From: Pseudo-nitzschia pungens
Lineage: Eukaryota > Bacillariophyta > Bacillariophyceae > Bacillariales > Bacillariaceae
Reading direction: 5' to 3'
Assembly (NCBI GenBank): GCA_037355855.1
Contig: CM074759.1
Location: 7,378,001-7,442,000, forward strand
DNA length: 64,000 nt
Shown here: positions 20,539 through 30,075 of the stretch, piece after piece
Numbering within the stretch: position 1 is the first letter of the stretch
Layout of the letters: every line of letters starts with the position of its first letter
Translations under genes and position numbers: made by a program
Notes under the pieces: generated by a model
Seen by the model: the letters and a program-made list of their open reading frames with translations, nothing else
What the model was told of the DNA's origin: nothing
Database searches by the model: none

Positions 20539-21573
20539 ATGGCAGGCATCTACAGAGACCCGCCAGTGGCTTACAAGAGCTCCTTTGACAGCTCCAAACC
20601 CAAGCTCGTAACACTATCTGTCTACGACGAGGAGGACCATTCCGATAGCGTCAAAGTCCCTCTATTCACAGACAAAGGAGGTCTAGAAGAACTCCTATAC
20701 ACCGAAGAAGCCTTCCTAAACGCCGCAGAAGACATCTCCATTCCTGACGCCTCCCTCATTCGATACTTTGGTAGATGCCTATGCGTTGACGCACAGACCA
20801 AATGGAGGGCACTAACAAGAGCAACTCGCGCCAATAATCAACGAGTATACCCACTCACGAAGGAGGGATACACCTCAGCGTTTAGCGCATTCATCAAGCT
20901 GTACTGCAACGCAGAGGATGCTCGAGACATCATGCATGTCTATTTGCGCAGCAGCGCCTGCAAGAAGAAGATCGAATCCACATGCAAGGACCACACCGAC
21001 CGGATCATGACCTTAATCAAGTACTCATCCAAGCTACACGGATTCGCGTCCAACTTAGACCACTTACAAACTCTAACAATCCTCCTCCACAGCTACCCAA
21101 ACAGCTGGATTGAAGACTATGTTCGGATCCACCTCAGACTCACTCCGGAAACTACTCCTCAGTTTATTGTGGACCACATGAGCAGTCTCGATCGCCTCAG
21201 CAAACAAAAGAATAACAACAAGAATAATGGAAGACGTGCAAACAACTCCAACAATCGCAAACGCTCCAACCCAACCAACAAATCTAATCAAAACAAAAAC
21301 AAGAAGAAATCCAACCCCTGTCGGATTCAAGGACACAACCATGATTGGTCGGAATGCCCGAAGAACAAGTTCTCCAAGAATTACAACAAGGGCTCCGGCA
21401 ACAAGAGCAATAACAGTTCTAACACCGAAACCTTCCTTTCTCAATGCCACGAGATCCCTGGCAGCAACGAATCATTCCAAGCCCACATGAAAGCAGCAAT
21501 GGAATCCTACCATGAAGAACATGGCGGTCGAACAGAAAGAAGCATCGATGGTGATCTTGTTTGGCTCCCATGA
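20539..21573 (+). CDS. Gypsy-A4 gag
   Basis: The frame is open from 20485, but ATG 20539 (MAGIYRDPP) matches the start of the other family A gags. It encodes about 344 residues: a capsid-like region, an Asn/Lys/Arg-rich linker, and the knuckle CRIQGHNHDWSEC. It ends LVWLP-TGA (21571-21573), and the frame stays open for about 95 codons beyond (ITLPPAPQALD..., KTVRFSAEN), the same layout as in A1 and A0. No lesion is seen in gag, so A4 is probably a young insertion that has lost its 3' half. Confidence 0.88.
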   Translation: MAGIYRDPPVAYKSSFDSSKPKLVTLSVYDEEDHSDSVKVPLFTDKGGLEELLYTEEAFLNAAEDISIPDASLIRYFGRCLCVDAQTKWRALTRATRANNQRVYPLTKEGYTSAFSAFIKLYCNAEDARDIMHVYLRSSACKKKIESTCKDHTDRIMTLIKYSSKLHGFASNLDHLQTLTILLHSYPNSWIEDYVRIHLRLTPETTPQFIVDHMSSLDRLSKQKNNNKNNGRRANNSNNRKRSNPTNKSNQNKNKKKSNPCRIQGHNHDWSECPKNKFSKNYNKGSGNKSNNSSNTETFLSQCHEIPGSNESFQAHMKAAMESYHEEHGGRTERSIDGDLVWLP

Positions 21574-21862
21574 TTGCACCAGCAATCCTACAAGAGACCC
21601 AAGGGTCCACCAAAACCAGCAATCACCTTGCCTCCAGCGCCACAGGCCCTGGATGCCAGTCCAGCACAGCTGACTGGGATGACGCAAGGAGGAGATCTCC
21701 CGGAGAAAGAGGGGAAGGAACCTACAGGATGGAATCCTGTTGAGCGCTTAGCAAAGACTGCAACAGCAGCAACAATAAAAACAGTTCGATTCTCAGCAGA
21801 GAACGAGACAAACACGGATACGAATCGAAAACAATCGAATCGATCCAAGGGTACAGACGCAT
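21574..21862 (+). pseudogene. Gypsy-A4 start of pol (post-UGA region), truncated
   Basis: Same frame as gag after the UGA: about 95 codons rich in Lys, Pro and Thr, ending at SKGTDA where the copia sequence returns. The protease and everything downstream are missing. The intact equivalent in A1 continues to the protease about 80 codons later. Confidence 0.8.
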
Positions 21863-23089
21863 CACGCGTCGTTCCGATCCTATTTGACCAAGCACCTACG
21901 AACGCTAGGATATCAACCCTGTAAAGCCGATCCTGATGTTCATATGCGAGTGGAGACGCGAAAGGATGGTTCTAGGTACTGGGCCTACTTGATTGCATAC
22001 GTCGACGATATTATCTGTTGCAGTGAAGACCCACGACGGCAGCTGGAAAGTATCGAGCAGCGCTTCACGCTGAAGGATGGGACTATAGAAGTTCCAACCT
22101 TGTATTTGGGCGCTGATATCCATTCGCATATGGTTGAAGACGACCCAATCCCCAAATGGGCGATGTCCTCTAAGAAATATTCCAAGAAAGCCATCGACGC
22201 TGTGGAAAAGGAGCTTGGCACCGAGCAGTACGGTTACAAGTACCTTCCGAACAAGGTGTCAACCCCGTTGACATCAGATTATCGACCTGAAGTTGATGTA
22301 ACCGCCGAACTGGATCCAAGCAAGCAGAATTACTACCAAGGATTGATTGGCGTCTTGAGGTGGTTGTATGAACTTGGGAGACTGGATTTGGTCATGCCTG
22401 TATCTCTTATGTCTAGATATCTAGCGCAAGCGCGAACAGGGCATTTGAATCAAGTATTGCACATGTTTGCTTATCTCAAGGCGCATGCACGATCCAAGCT
22501 AGTATTCGACGAGACACGCCGTGAAGTGGATGAGACCAGATTCTCCAACTGCGACTGGAGTGAGTTTTATCCAGATGCCAAGGAAGTGTTGCCACCAGAT
22601 GCTCCTGAACCCCTTGGAAAAGCAGTTATCATGAGCTGTTTTGTCGATGCGGATCATGCCGGATGCAAAGCAACAAGAAGATCCCATACCGGAATCATCA
22701 TCTTTTTGAACAGGGCCCCCATCCTGTGGTTCAGCAAACGCCAGACCACTGTAGAGACCTCAACCTTTGGTTCTGAGATAGTGGCATTGTGAATTGCCAT
22801 TGAACTGATCGAAGGGCTCAGATACAAGCTCAGGATGATGGGCGTTCCTATTGAAGGTCCTACGAATGTATACTGTGACAATGAGTCTGTTGTCAAAAAT
22901 ACCACCAGACCAGAGAGACCTTGCAACAAGAAGCACAACAGCGTCACATACCACAAAGCGCGTGAGTCTATTGCTGCTGACACGATTCGGATTGCAAAGG
23001 AGCCTGGCGAGACCAATATTGCTGACTTATTCACCAAGTTGCTTAATGGTCCAATGTTAAAGAGCCACTGTGAGCGTTGCATGTGGTAG
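21863..23089 (+). pseudogene. Copia-1 pol, second part: RT with YVDD and RNase H
   Basis: Continuation of the copia RT after A4: HASFRSYLTKHL, then the catalytic AYVDDIIC box near 22000, the RT thumb (IGVLRWLYELGRLD), and RNase H (SCFVDADHAG, RRSHTGIIIFLN, TVETSTFGSEIVAL). A TGA at 22790-22792 interrupts the frame immediately after SEIVAL; the same frame then runs on (IAIELIEGLRYKL, NVYCDNESVVKN, HNSVTYHKARES, IADLFTKLL) to TAG at 23087-23089. The Asp of DNES and the conserved histidine region complete RNase H. This is the last of five in-frame TGA codons in the element. Confidence 0.87.
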
Positions 23090-23713
23090 GAGCTGTTAGC
23101 TGCATTATTTGGGATACGTATGTCCCTGGCAAGCAGCTCGGACGCAACGAATTTTTGGAATCAGTCAATTTCGGTTTCGATTACGAATTGTTTGAACGCA
23201 ACAGATTTCTAGTTGTTCGAACGCAGCAGATTACGAATTGTTCGAACGCAGCAGATCTTGAATTGCTCATACGCAGCAGATTACGATTTCGATTTCGATT
23301 CCGGACGCAGCCTGTTTTCGAACGCTGCGATTTTTTGACCTTGACTTCGATCCGATTATATGTTATATGTTGGGAGTCTCCCGGCACACCGGTTCCGGGG
23401 ACTATAAAATCTGAAACGACAATAGGCTGATTGATCTCCTTGTACGTGTCAAGGAATGGAACCAAGGGCAAAACGTCCTCTGGTCCACCCCCTTTTTTTT
23501 CTACCATGAATCAGCCGGGCCTCTGATAGAGAACTGCAATATTTGATGCAGTTTGACCTCTGACAAGTTATATGGAAGCATCCCTGAATTCTGTTATGAT
23601 CCATCCAAGTGTCCTGGTACAACAAGCAAGAGTATTGGTGCTCCCCTGGGAGTATCAGTTTCCGGGGACCAATATGGTTGCTCAATATAGGCACTGGCAT
23701 GAATCACGGGGAC
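23090..23713 (+). other. Copia-1 3' untranslated region
   Basis: There is no gene. Between about 23143 and 23290 a roughly 26-bp unit containing ACGAATTGTTCGAACGCAGC is repeated about four times with variation. The last bases before the 3' LTR (CACGGGGAC) are purine-rich and are the probable polypurine tract for plus-strand priming. Confidence 0.6.
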
Positions 23714-24585
23714 TATGAAGATATTCAAGGTGGGTGCTATGATCTGTGCTAAGGCTCCTGTGTAGGAGAGCTACTGGGGCTACAGACAGCAACATCCAGT
23801 AGCTGACTAACAGGTGCTGAGCTGAGTGCTGAGCTGTGTGCTAAATGGTTAGCAACAGGCTTAGCAACAGGCTTAGCAACAGGCCTAGCAACAGACCTAT
23901 CCTGCTTAGTATGGATGCTAGCAGAAGTTACTAGGGCCGTCGCGTACGATTTGTACCAATCGTATGTACCCCGAGTATAGCACCTGTTATGGTGTAGCTA
24001 AATGCTACAGGGTTAGGGTTGCTAATGCTACGAGATACTGGAGATGTTAACCTACCATGATACCATGCTAAGATACTATGCTACCGCCGGGGTCGGGTCA
24101 TTGGTGTATAATATATACCATGACTGGATACCCGGCCCAAACAGTTACCCAACGTGCTAGCGCAAGTGAGCTAGCACATGATTCGATCTAATAACTAATC
24201 GGAGATACGATACTCCGTGCGGTACGCTACTCCAGAGAATACAGTACCAGAGCTACAGAGCTCTGTTATTATACGAGTTAGCGAAATGCTGTCACGATAC
24301 GATACAGAGCTGAGCTGCGCTCAGCTCCGACGCTATATTCACTCTTTCTTCTATACTCTAAATTAAACGCCTATCATGCCCTCCCCTTTCGATCAATTCC
24401 GATGTACCTCTAGGGAAGTACCTTGTAGTAACTAAGTGTATGCAATATGAGCTTGAACAGTGTCACTGTAGACTCACAATTTGCCAGGACTTTATGTATT
24501 ATTATTGTTAGGGCTTTCCCCTATTTTCAGACGAGTACGAGTCGATTAAGTTCTACGAAGATTGCTGACGAGCAATATCAACGCA
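23714..24585 (+). repeat. Copia-1 3' LTR
   Basis: 872 bp, same length as the 5' LTR. About a dozen differences are visible, mostly C/T, plus a small cluster near the right end (GGATATACG versus GACTTTATG). This implies an old but not ancient insertion. It is followed by the target duplication ATTTG. Confidence 0.9.
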
Positions 24586-25049
24586 TTTGCAGCAGTCGAC
24601 AGCAGCTTTAAATAATTTTGCTCCAGCGCACCTCCTTTGGTGTAGTCTTTGGAGTTTTGGGTCTTGCAATAGAGATTTTTTGCTGTCCCAGTGGACCAAT
24701 TCCTTGCCAGGGACAAGAGTGGTCTATTTATTGCTGCTGTACTATCTTTCGCGTCTGTTGTACCCTTGGATCGATTCAGTTGATTTCGATTCGGATCCAT
24801 GTTTGTATTGCTCTTTGCGGAGAATCGAACTGTTTTTGTTTTTGCTGCTGTGGGAGCAGGCTTTGCTAAGCTTTCAACAGGACTCCATCCTGTAGGTTCC
24901 TTCCCCTCTTTATCTGGGAGATCTCCTCCATGCGTCATCCCAGACAGCAGGGCTGTGCTGGCATCCAGTTCCCGGGGAGCTGGAGGCAAGGTGATTGCTG
25001 GTTTAGGCGAAGCTCGGGGCTTCTTGGTAGGCTTGGAGCCTTTGGAGAT
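24585..25049 (-). pseudogene. Gypsy-A0 start of pol, right of the copia insertion
   Basis: Same frame as A0 gag beyond its TGA (25050-25052). It encodes the linker ITLPPAPRELD, KTVRFSAKSN and ARNWSTGTAKNLYC, then reaches the copia junction inside LLSTAAN. The codon that is TGA in A1 at 11178 is CGA here, so A0 has an open frame from the gag stop to the protease fragment at 12946-13098. Confidence 0.85.
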
Positions 25050-26075
25050 TCAGGGGAGCCACACAAGTTCCCCATCGATACTCCTTTCTGTTCGACCACC
25101 ATGATTGGCATGGTATTCTTCAATTGCGGCCTCTCGGGCTGCGTTGATGTGGGCTTGGAAGGTCTCATTGCTTCCTGGTATCATGAGCGCTTGAGTTTGA
25201 GTGTGAAAAGACTCAGTTTGGTTGTTACTGGAGCCTTTGTTGTGGTTCTTGGAGAACCGGTTCTTGGGGCACTCAGACCAGTCATGATTGTGACCGGGGA
25301 TCCGGCAGGGATTGGACTTCTTCTTGTTCTGGTTTCCTTTCTGGTGTTTACGAGAGCTGTTGTTGTTCGAGCGCTTCTGCTGTTTGTGGTTATTCTTGTT
25401 GCCTTTCTTGTTAGCTTGGTGCTCGTGACAGCTCATGTGGTCCACGATGTGCTGGACTGTAGTATCCTCTTGAATTCCACTGTGGATGATACCATAGCTT
25501 TCGATCCATGCAGAAGGGAATGAATGGAGAAGGATCGTGAGTTTCTCCACTCTGGAAAGGGGCGTGCTGCTCCCCTCTAGTTTCTGCGTGTATTTCATGA
25601 GGATAAGGATGCGATCCGCGTGTTCCTTGCAGGTGACTGAGGGCGTCTTTTGGCAGTCCTGGCTTCGAAGGTAGGTGTGCATGATGTCTCTAGCGTCCTT
25701 GGCATTGCAGTAGAGCTGGGTGAAGTCAATAAAGGCTTGTTCATATCCTCCCATCTCTTCTTGAGAGTATTGGTATTCTTCCGGGTCCAGTGGATCTTTG
25801 ATCATATCGTTCCACTTGCTCTGGGCGTCTGTAGTGAGACAACGACCAAAGTGGGTTAGGTAAATGTTGATTGGGAGCCTCATGTACTTGGCGGCGTTTC
25901 TGAAAGATTCTTCTACAAAGAGCAATTCTTCCAGTCCTCCGGTCTCCGTGAACAGGGGGACCTTCATGCTGTCGGTCCTGTCCTCGTCAACGTTGTACAG
26001 GGTGAAGAGCTTGGGCTTGGTTCGATCGAAGGAGCTCTTGTAGGCAATAGGAGGATCTCTGTAGATGCCGGCCAT
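25050..26075 (-). CDS. Gypsy-A0 gag
   Basis: 341 residues from ATG 26075, close to A1 gag (MAGIYRDPPIAYKSSFDRTK against MAGIYRDPPINYKSSFDRTK). The capsid-like region is followed by an Asn/Lys/Gln linker shorter than in A1, then the knuckle CRIPGHNHDWSEC and the LVWLP-TGA terminus with same-frame continuation. No nonsense or frameshift is visible, although the element has been split twice by later insertions. It would encode the structural coat protein. Confidence 0.88.
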   Translation of the reverse strand: MAGIYRDPPIAYKSSFDRTKPKLFTLYNVDEDRTDSMKVPLFTETGGLEELLFVEESFRNAAKYMRLPINIYLTHFGRCLTTDAQSKWNDMIKDPLDPEEYQYSQEEMGGYEQAFIDFTQLYCNAKDARDIMHTYLRSQDCQKTPSVTCKEHADRILILMKYTQKLEGSSTPLSRVEKLTILLHSFPSAWIESYGIIHSGIQEDTTVQHIVDHMSCHEHQANKKGNKNNHKQQKRSNNNSSRKHQKGNQNKKKSNPCRIPGHNHDWSECPKNRFSKNHNKGSSNNQTESFHTQTQALMIPGSNETFQAHINAAREAAIEEYHANHGGRTERSIDGELVWLP

Positions 26076-26205
26076 GTTGCTTGATCTTGATAGATATTTC
26101 TCTTGTCAAGGACACGAAGTGGTCCTGTTGTTGAGTTTGTTGATGAGTTTGGATTCAGTACTGAATACTACTGTCTTCCTATGTGAAAGCGGACAGTAAT
26201 TACTG

Positions 26206-26513
26206 TGTAACACTCTAAGGTAGAAAATTCGGAGTAGTATGAATAATTGTGTGTTATTTCACTTTACGAGATGGGATTGAAATTAAAGAGAGGAAATAAT
26301 GAGCGATGAGGTCATCGCGATCCTCTCATATAATCTACATCCCTGTATATAACATATATTCTGTATGTAACCTTAATCGTATAATCGCTCTCTTCTGCAT
26401 GCCTGTTCATACATACCGGATATCCATACATGGATATCATGTATATTGAGTCCCATGTGGGATTTGGTTAATTATTAATTCGTAACACTACTAGCCTACG
26501 CTAGCTTGTTACA
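26206..26513 (-). repeat. Gypsy-A0 5' LTR (308 bp)
   Basis: Subtype 1 LTR with TGTAACA/TGTTACA ends and the palindrome ACAGTAATTACTGT at 26193-26206. A leader of about 130 bp separates it from gag. On the right it abuts CTAGG and a second family A gag, so A0 landed inside another family A element. Confidence 0.87.
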
Positions 26514-26661
26514 CTAGGCCTCCTTTTTCTGTAAAAAGGGGGATCTTCATGCCGTCGGTGTTGCCGTTGGCGTCGGTGCTATATAGTGTAAATAGCTTGG
26601 GCTTGGTTCAATCGAAGGAGCTCTTGTATGCAATAGGAGGGTCTCGATAGATGCCTGCCAT
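26514..26661 (-). pseudogene. Family A gag N-terminal fragment
   Basis: About 49 codons from ATG 26661 (MAGIYRDPPIAYKSS), with one in-frame stop where other copies have a codon in the SFDRTKPK segment (TCAATCG in place of TCGATCG on the plus strand). It is cut at the left by the A0 LTR. The remainder of this element lies left of the window. Confidence 0.75.
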
Positions 26662-26789
26662 TGTTGGGATTGCTCTTGCTGGAGACAAAGGTGTCTCTTT
26701 TGTTGAGGTTATCGATAGATTTGTTGTTTCGAGAGTTTCAGTACTGAATTCTACTACTGTTCCTACGTGAAAGCGGACAGTAATTACTG

Positions 26790-27072
26790 TGTAACACTCT
26801 AAGGTAGAAATTTGGAGTAGTATGTAAATTGTGAATGTTTAAATACTTTACGAAATATTGTTATGCGAATTGAGAATGGAAATATATAAAATTTGAGGTC
26901 GCGAGCATAGCCACATTTTGGCATGCTCTGCCATAAATGTTGATTCATTGTTGGTTCCCACAATTAGGCATATATCCTATTCTGGGACTCGACCATATTA
27001 ATTAGAACACATATAAAATGTATTCATGACTGAAGATATAGTATTCGATTCCCATGTGGGATTTGGTTAATT
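26790..27072 (-). repeat. Family A LTR, subtype 2, truncated at its outer end
   Basis: 5' LTR of the fragment at 26514-26661, with the palindrome at 26777-26790. It lacks about the last 35-40 bp at its outer end (no TGTTACA terminus): it stops in GGTTAATT and is joined directly to the 3' end of A2 gag, a non-standard junction that suggests deletion or recombination. Confidence 0.8.
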
Positions 27073-28128
27073 GTTTCTTTCGATGCGGCCGCCATGTTCC
27101 ATGCAATAGGATTCTATTGCTTGCCTGGTATGGGCTTGGAAGGTTTCGTTGGTGGTAGCAGCAGGGCTGCCATTTTCATTGCTTGGAGCCGAAGCAGTGC
27201 TGTTGTTGCTGCTATTGCTCTTATTTTTCTTGGAGTATTTATTCTTGGGGCATTCAGACCAATCGTGGTCATGGCCTGCAATTCTGCAAGGGTTGTTGTA
27301 CTTGCGCTTGCTGGTATTGCTTGTTTGTTCTTCTTCGTCATCAGATTCAGCGTTGCTGTCACCGTCTGAATTAGAACTGTTGCTTTCAGCGTCCGAGTCA
27401 GAGTTGTTTGGATTGCTGTCGGAATTGCTGACGCTGTGGATATCAGAATTGTATGGATTGTCACTGGGAGACTGCTCTCTATTGGCTTGGCGCTCTAAGG
27501 AGCACATGTGGTCCACTATGAATTGAATAGTGGTGTGCGGTCTGATTCCACTATGGATTCTGCAATAGTCTTTGATCCATTCATTGGGAAAGCTGTGGAG
27601 CAAGATGGTCATTTGTTGTAAGTGGTTTAGATCAGCGGCAAAGCCTTGTAGTTTTGCAGTGTATTTGAAGAGCTGTTCCATTCGATCTGCATGATCTTTG
27701 CATGCGACATTGCTTGGCTTTTTGCATTCGGAGCTTTGAAGATAAGTATGCATAATATCCTTGGCATCTTCGGCGCTGCAATATTCTTTGATGAAGGATG
27801 AAACTGCTCGCGTGTATCCATTTCTTGTAGTTGGATAATCACGTTGGCTTCTTGTTAAAGCTCTCCATTTGGTTTGAGCGTCGATGCAAAGGCATCGCCC
27901 AAAGTATTTGATATATTTGTTAGCTGATAGATCAAGGTCTTCAGCTGCGTTCAGGAAGGCTTCTTCTGTATGTAGAAGTTCTTCTAAATCAACGTTCGTG
28001 AATAGAGGGACCTTGACGTTGTCTTCTTGGTCTTCGGCGTTGTAAACTGTTAGTGTAACAAGCTTGGGATTGGAGCTGTCAAAGGATCTCTTGTAAGGGA
28101 TCGGAGGATCTCTGTAAAGTCCTGCCAT
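27067..28128 (-). CDS. Gypsy-A2 gag, divergent, 3' end cut
   Basis: 353 residues from ATG 28128 (MAGLYRDPPIPYKRSFD). The capsid region resembles the other family A gags but is clearly diverged. The linker before the knuckle is different in kind: Ser/Asp/Asn/Glu-rich and strongly acidic (about residues 220-285), where A1, A0 and A4 have an Asn/Lys-rich basic linker. The knuckle is CRIAGHDHDWSEC. The C-terminus stops in a chimeric IERNN created by the junction with the truncated LTR, so the last residues (normally RSIDG-LVWLP) are lost. This copy belongs to a distinct subfamily with its own LTR type. Confidence 0.85.
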   Translation of the reverse strand: MAGLYRDPPIPYKRSFDSSNPKLVTLTVYNAEDQEDNVKVPLFTNVDLEELLHTEEAFLNAAEDLDLSANKYIKYFGRCLCIDAQTKWRALTRSQRDYPTTRNGYTRAVSSFIKEYCSAEDAKDIMHTYLQSSECKKPSNVACKDHADRMEQLFKYTAKLQGFAADLNHLQQMTILLHSFPNEWIKDYCRIHSGIRPHTTIQFIVDHMCSLERQANREQSPSDNPYNSDIHSVSNSDSNPNNSDSDAESNSSNSDGDSNAESDDEEEQTSNTSKRKYNNPCRIAGHDHDWSECPKNKYSKKNKSNSSNNSTASAPSNENGSPAATTNETFQAHTRQAIESYCMEHGGRIERNN

Positions 28129-28376
28129 GGTTGATTGGGATGGTTCGATCGATTCGGTGTTTCGTTCGATCGTTTTGTTCGATCGTTTCGGAGGTATCGA
28201 TCGTTTCGTTCGATCGGTTCTTGTTTCTCGGTTTTCGATTCTTTTGGAGGTTCCGATTGTAGGATTTTGATTGTCAGGGTATCGATGTATAACTGTTGTT
28301 TAGGATAAAGGATGTTTCTTGGTTTCGGTACTGAGTTGGTTCTGTTTCTACTTTAAAGCACAAACAGTAATTACTG

Positions 28377-28781
28377 TGTTACGGTCTAAGGTAGAATTAG
28401 ATGGAGTAATACGGGATAGAGGTATTTTAAAGATGAAAGGTTAATAAATTGTGTTATAAGAGAATGGTTGAATACTTTACGAGATGGGAATGATTCCTTG
28501 AGTATGGGATGAATGAACGATTGAATAATGATATATTATTCGGCGGGCATAATATCAATAATCGTTGAGTCACTTGAATCTTTGTTTATCTTGATATTTG
28601 AATATCCAATTAGTATCGGATTGTATGTGTATTCTTGTACGTTGAATATTCAGTATATGTACATGAATATCATACATATTGGAGTATATGCGGGATTCAA
28701 TGAATCATTTAGAGCCTCTCGTAGGGTACCTACGTCAGCCCGTAACAACCCTAACCTATTAGTGTACGCTAGCATGTTACA
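28377..28781 (-). repeat. Gypsy-A2 5' LTR (405 bp, subtype 3)
   Basis: The longest family A LTR here, with ends TGTTACG (inner) and TGTTACA (outer) and the palindrome at 28364-28377. The leader between gag and LTR (28129-28363) contains several CGATCG/TTCGATCG motifs near 28145-28220. It is inserted in B1 gag; the right flank is GTGAG. Confidence 0.83.
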
Positions 28782-28918
28782 GTGAGTACTGTCAGATAGT
28801 CACTGAATGCTACTCCCCCCTTTTCACTGTCGATGCTCATCTTTACAGTTGTGGCATCTTCTGGCCAGTCCTCTCGTGCGAACTTAAATGGAACCTGTTT
28901 GGTTCCTTTGGTTGCCAT
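28782..28918 (-). pseudogene. Gypsy-B1 gag N-terminal fragment
   Basis: About 45 codons from ATG 28918, matching the start of B3 gag (GTKQ, REDWPEDATT, VKMSIDS, FSDYL). It is cut on the left by gypsy A2; the rest of B1 is outside the window. Confidence 0.8.
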
Positions 28919-30075
28919 GGTGGATTAATCAGTTTTTATTAAGTTTAATTACACTATTTAAGCGTGGGTCTACAGAAACTTACACCGAACCCAGATGTTG
29001 AAAATGGGTGCGGGCAAAAGTAGTTTTCGAGAAAAAGGCAAGAAAAGTTTGAGAGACGAATTTTGGAAAAATATCTGACTAAATACACGGCGTCAATTTT
29101 TGTTTCCATTCCTTCTAGAAACTCAATATTCGGGCATGCGTGACCAGCTGACAAGATGAAAAAAAATTCCATTACAACTACTACTAACAAGGCAGTAGCA
29201 CGTTGTGCTCACCTTCTAAATCCCATAACTTTTTAACTATCTGGAGTTATACCAAAAAAAACGCATGGGGGTGCAGCTTAAATGGTACTCTATCCGTTGG
29301 TCGCAAAGACAGAAAACAGACATAATCGATATTCTGCGTCCAAAATAACCCGGATGTGTAAGTTTCTGTAGACCCACGCTTATTTTTGTTATTTGTTATT
29401 TGTTTGAGAAATGAGCAAAAAGTGATTGCTCCAGTTCCCCCCTGAGATCCACTCTCTTGTGACATCTTGTGTTGTAACTGATTTTTCTCCATTCCTGTAC
29501 AGTGGTAGGAGTTGCTTCTCTCTTTACTTCCCGGGAATCCTGTGGTTGCCCGGAGTTGTTTCTCTTTTTATTTCGTGGGAATTGATTCCCGTGGTTCTCC
29601 AGCGTTGCTGCTCTGTTAAGCATTCGCTGGGCCGGTCCCACTTCCCTTTTCCCGTGGGATTGGTGGTGTTTGAGTATTTATTATATACCTTTCCAGATAT
29701 CTGTATATTTTGGTTTTGGTTGGCATTCCTTCTCTTGTCTGTCCATCCACTCAGTGTTGGTCCAACTAGTCCACTCACTGGATTTTGTGTCACTTTTTCG
29801 ACACTTATTTTTTTGTTTTCATTTATTTCTGTTGTCGACCATGGTCCTGTTTAGGTCCTTAGGTGTCTCCGTTGTTGCTGTTGCTGGGGTTGGGGTTGTT
29901 GGGGTTAACTGCTCTTGGGATTGGTGTTCCTTAGTGCTGTAGACACTGGTGCTTCTTTCTCCCTGTCTTTGCTTCTCTGCGCCTCCATTTTTTGGCAGTT
30001 CCCATCTCGTCGGCCCGGCCGCTCGAGAGGTTGTTTTGCTCATGGTCTTCAGCGCTCAGCTTGATTTTAAAATCA
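28919..30075 (-). other. Gypsy-B1 leader, containing a DNA transposon
   Basis: Untranslated leader of the family B element, similar to the B3 leader at 43778-44556, interrupted by a 422-bp inverted-repeat element at 28960-29381. The palindrome TGATTTTAAAATCA (30062-30075) directly adjoins the LTR. ORFs here do not match across the other leaders and look non-coding. Confidence 0.7.
28960..29381. mobile_element. 422-bp non-autonomous DNA transposon (MITE-like)
   Basis: Perfect 26-bp terminal inverted repeats beginning AAGCGTGGGTCTACAGAAAC, flanked by ATTT (28956-28959 and 29382-29385). Removing the element plus one ATTT gives a leader that aligns base for base in length with the B3 leader near 43815-43840, which supports a 4-bp target duplication. 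No transposase ORF is present. Confidence 0.85.

Larger units (their letters stand above)
20101..21862 (+). mobile_element. Gypsy-A4: 3'-truncated family A element inside copia RT
   Basis: Plus-strand family A element: 5' LTR, leader, gag and the first part of the gag-pol readthrough region, ending abruptly near 21862, where copia RT resumes in the codon series HASFRSYLTK. No 3' LTR is present and no target duplication is visible, so pol and the 3' LTR were deleted, or the junction is an assembly collapse. Only a few bases of copia RT seem to be lost. Confidence 0.85.
13099..24585 (+). mobile_element. Copia-1: Ty1/copia (CoDi-like) retrotransposon, complete but decayed
   Basis: Two 872-bp LTRs (13099-13970 and 23714-24585), about 98% identical by eye, flank gag and a pol in copia order (protease, integrase, RT, RNase H). 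A 5-bp target duplication ATTTG surrounds the element in A0 pol. The D-S-H-A-D protease motif is the form seen in diatom CoDi elements. The interior is split by gypsy A4 (20101-21862). Gag and pol lie in one frame up to A4, interrupted only by TGA codons. Confidence 0.93.

Noticed and set aside
26514..27072. A solo LTR with flanking gag
   Set aside because: The LTR lacks its outer terminus and the gag piece is in the proper internal position, so this is the 5' end of a truncated element, not a solo LTR.
28919..30075. Leader ORFs with hydrophobic stretches that look like membrane proteins (also in the B3 and B2 leaders)
   Set aside because: T-rich leader composition produces Phe/Leu/Ser-rich reading frames; frames are not conserved between leaders.
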